From: Promethearchaeota archaeon | Lineage (GTDB): Archaea; Asgardarchaeota; Lokiarchaeia; Sigynarchaeales; SOKP01 | Length of the DNA: 14,864 nucleotides | Assembly (NCBI GenBank): GCA_030620005.1 | Contig: JAUXAJ010000105.1 | Span: forward strand, 1 to 14,864 | Direction of reading: 5' to 3' | Shown here: positions 14,207-14,864 of the stretch, piece after piece | Position numbering within the stretch: position 1 is the first letter of the stretch | Layout: each line of letters starts with the position of its first letter | Notes under the pieces: model-generated | Database searches by the model: none | The model's input: only the letters and a program-made list of their open reading frames with translations | Told to the model about the DNA's origin: nothing | Position numbers and translations under genes: made by a program

Positions 14207-14864
14207 GTATTAAAGATGTCGAGCATATATTCATATACAAGGATCCAGATTTAGCTCACGCCTGCAATCAAGTCAGCATTGTCTTGCTACAGAACGGCGA
14301 GCTCTTCTTGGGATTCAATGAGGAGAGATATCCCGTCCATGCTGACAGCGGACAATCGTGTTTCATCAAATCGATTGACGGGGGAAAAACCTGGGATCAG
14401 TCTACCAAGCAAGTCATCTGGCCCTACACAGAATCCAAGGGCAATTGGGATTGTGCGTTTGTCCAGATTACTGACAAAACCATCTTGATGCACAGTCGGG
14501 TTTGTAATTTCATTACACCCAGGGGAATCAATTACGATGGCGATCAAATTCTTGGAATGCCTCCTCCGGGGATGCCCGAACGCCTCAAAAGGCAGACGGG
14601 ATATGTGGTGCTCAAATCTAAGGACAACGGCATTACCTGGACCGATCCCATAGAGGTTAACACGAGTCCCATCGCCAGCTCGTCGTTGGCACCTTATGCT
14701 TGTGGAGGATCAGGAGCTGGACATATCATCGAGCTTCCCGATGGAAAGCTGTTAATGCCTCTAGACGGGACAATATCGCAGGTAGCGGAACCAGGAATGG
14801 GAAGCGAGACATCACGAAATTTCTTGTTGAGATCGGATGATGGTGGTAACAACTGGGAGTACTG
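14200..14864 (+). CDS. BNR/Asp-box sialidase-like beta-propeller protein, 3' end cut by window
   Basis: The first 221 codons of a beta-propeller protein of the sialidase (neuraminidase) superfamily. Three Asp-box motifs (S-x-D-x-G-x-T-W) are visible: SIDGGKTW at 58-65, SKDNGITW at 140-147 and the diverged SDDGGNNW at 212-219, spaced as successive blades. The superfamily includes exo-alpha-sialidases and other glycan-binding or hydrolysing propellers; the catalytic Arg triad, Asp and Tyr cannot be judged on this partial sequence. There is no signal peptide, so a cytosolic protein or a non-classical role is possible. ATG 14200 has an ideal ribosome-binding site, GAGGAGGTG, five bases upstream, and an in-frame stop at 14182 rules out a longer start. 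A 60-base sample (14281-14340) is 50% G+C against 30% in a dehydratase sample (13141-13200), hinting at transfer or high expression. Confidence 0.85.
   Translation, partial: MVSIKDVEHIFIYKDPDLAHACNQVSIVLLQNGELFLGFNEERYPVHADSGQSCFIKSIDGGKTWDQSTKQVIWPYTESKGNWDCAFVQITDKTILMHSRVCNFITPRGINYDGDQILGMPPPGMPERLKRQTGYVVLKSKDNGITWTDPIEVNTSPIASSSLAPYACGGSGAGHIIELPDGKLLMPLDGTISQVAEPGMGSETSRNFLLRSDDGGNNWEY

Noticed and set aside
14287..14547. 86-codon open frame on the minus strand opposite the sialidase-like gene
   Set aside because: The plus-strand frame has three Asp boxes and a strong ribosome-binding site; the antisense frame is explained by the higher GC content.
14200..14864. Sialidase plus N-acetylneuraminate lyase as a sialic-acid catabolic locus
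   Set aside because: The aldolase belongs to the same superfamily as NanA, but its Fae domain and the lack of nanK, nanE or nagA/nagB genes do not fit; the propeller gene is partial and may not be a sialidase.
1..14864. CRISPR arrays, tRNA/rRNA genes, insertion sequences, integrases
   Set aside because: I saw no regularly spaced repeats, no cloverleaf or rRNA-like sequence and no transposase or recombinase motifs.

Overview
The window looks like chromosomal DNA from a low-GC archaeon. The evidence is TATA-box-like sequences a short way upstream of several starts, short or absent 5' leaders, oligo-T tracts right after stop codons, and a formaldehyde-activating-enzyme (Fae) domain, which belongs to tetrahydromethanopterin C1 metabolism. 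The gene repertoire (GPH-type transporter, flavodoxin-fold proteins, cytosolic S9 peptidase, acyl-CoA synthetase) would fit an Asgard archaeon of the Lokiarchaeia type. That placement is an inference, not something the sequence proves.

Layout. 1-122: AT-rich leader with a tandem 16-bp repeat containing a perfect palindrome. 123-1520 (+): GPH-family sugar/uronide:cation symporter. About 1613-2992 (+): tandem flavodoxin-fold protein with a CX2CX2CX6C cluster, whose normal start codon is missing. 3213-4826 (+): ANL-superfamily acyl-CoA synthetase. 5045-7357 (-): DPP-IV-like S9 peptidase without a signal peptide. 7713-9200 (-): a DapA/NanA-family aldolase fused to a complete Fae domain. 9529-10770 (+): LarA-type nickel-pincer 2-hydroxyacid racemase/epimerase, divergent from the fusion gene. 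10792-12078 (-): an unrecognised conserved-looking protein, convergent with larA. 12311-13960 (+): IlvD/Edd-family dehydratase. 14111-14206 (+): possible 31-residue leader peptide overlapping the next start. 14200-14864 (+, cut by the window end): BNR/Asp-box sialidase-like protein with clearly higher GC.

Most genes alternate strand and carry their own promoter-like and terminator-like signals, so this is a neighbourhood of single-gene units rather than one operon.

The most interesting part is 7713-13960. A hydroxyacid epimerase (LarA-like), a polyol-acid dehydratase (IlvD/Edd) and a pyruvate-type aldolase fused to a formaldehyde-capturing domain can be ordered into a pathway: sugar acid, epimerised at C2, dehydrated to a 2-oxo-3-deoxy acid, then cleaved by retro-aldol. 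The Fae fusion specifically predicts that one cleavage product is formaldehyde, for example 4-hydroxy-2-oxobutanoate (from threonate or erythronate) giving pyruvate plus formaldehyde, with Fae handing the C1 unit to H4MPT. The known archaeal Fae-Hps fusion is a precedent for joining a formaldehyde-releasing lyase to Fae. The domain assignments are strong; the substrate and pathway are hypothesis.
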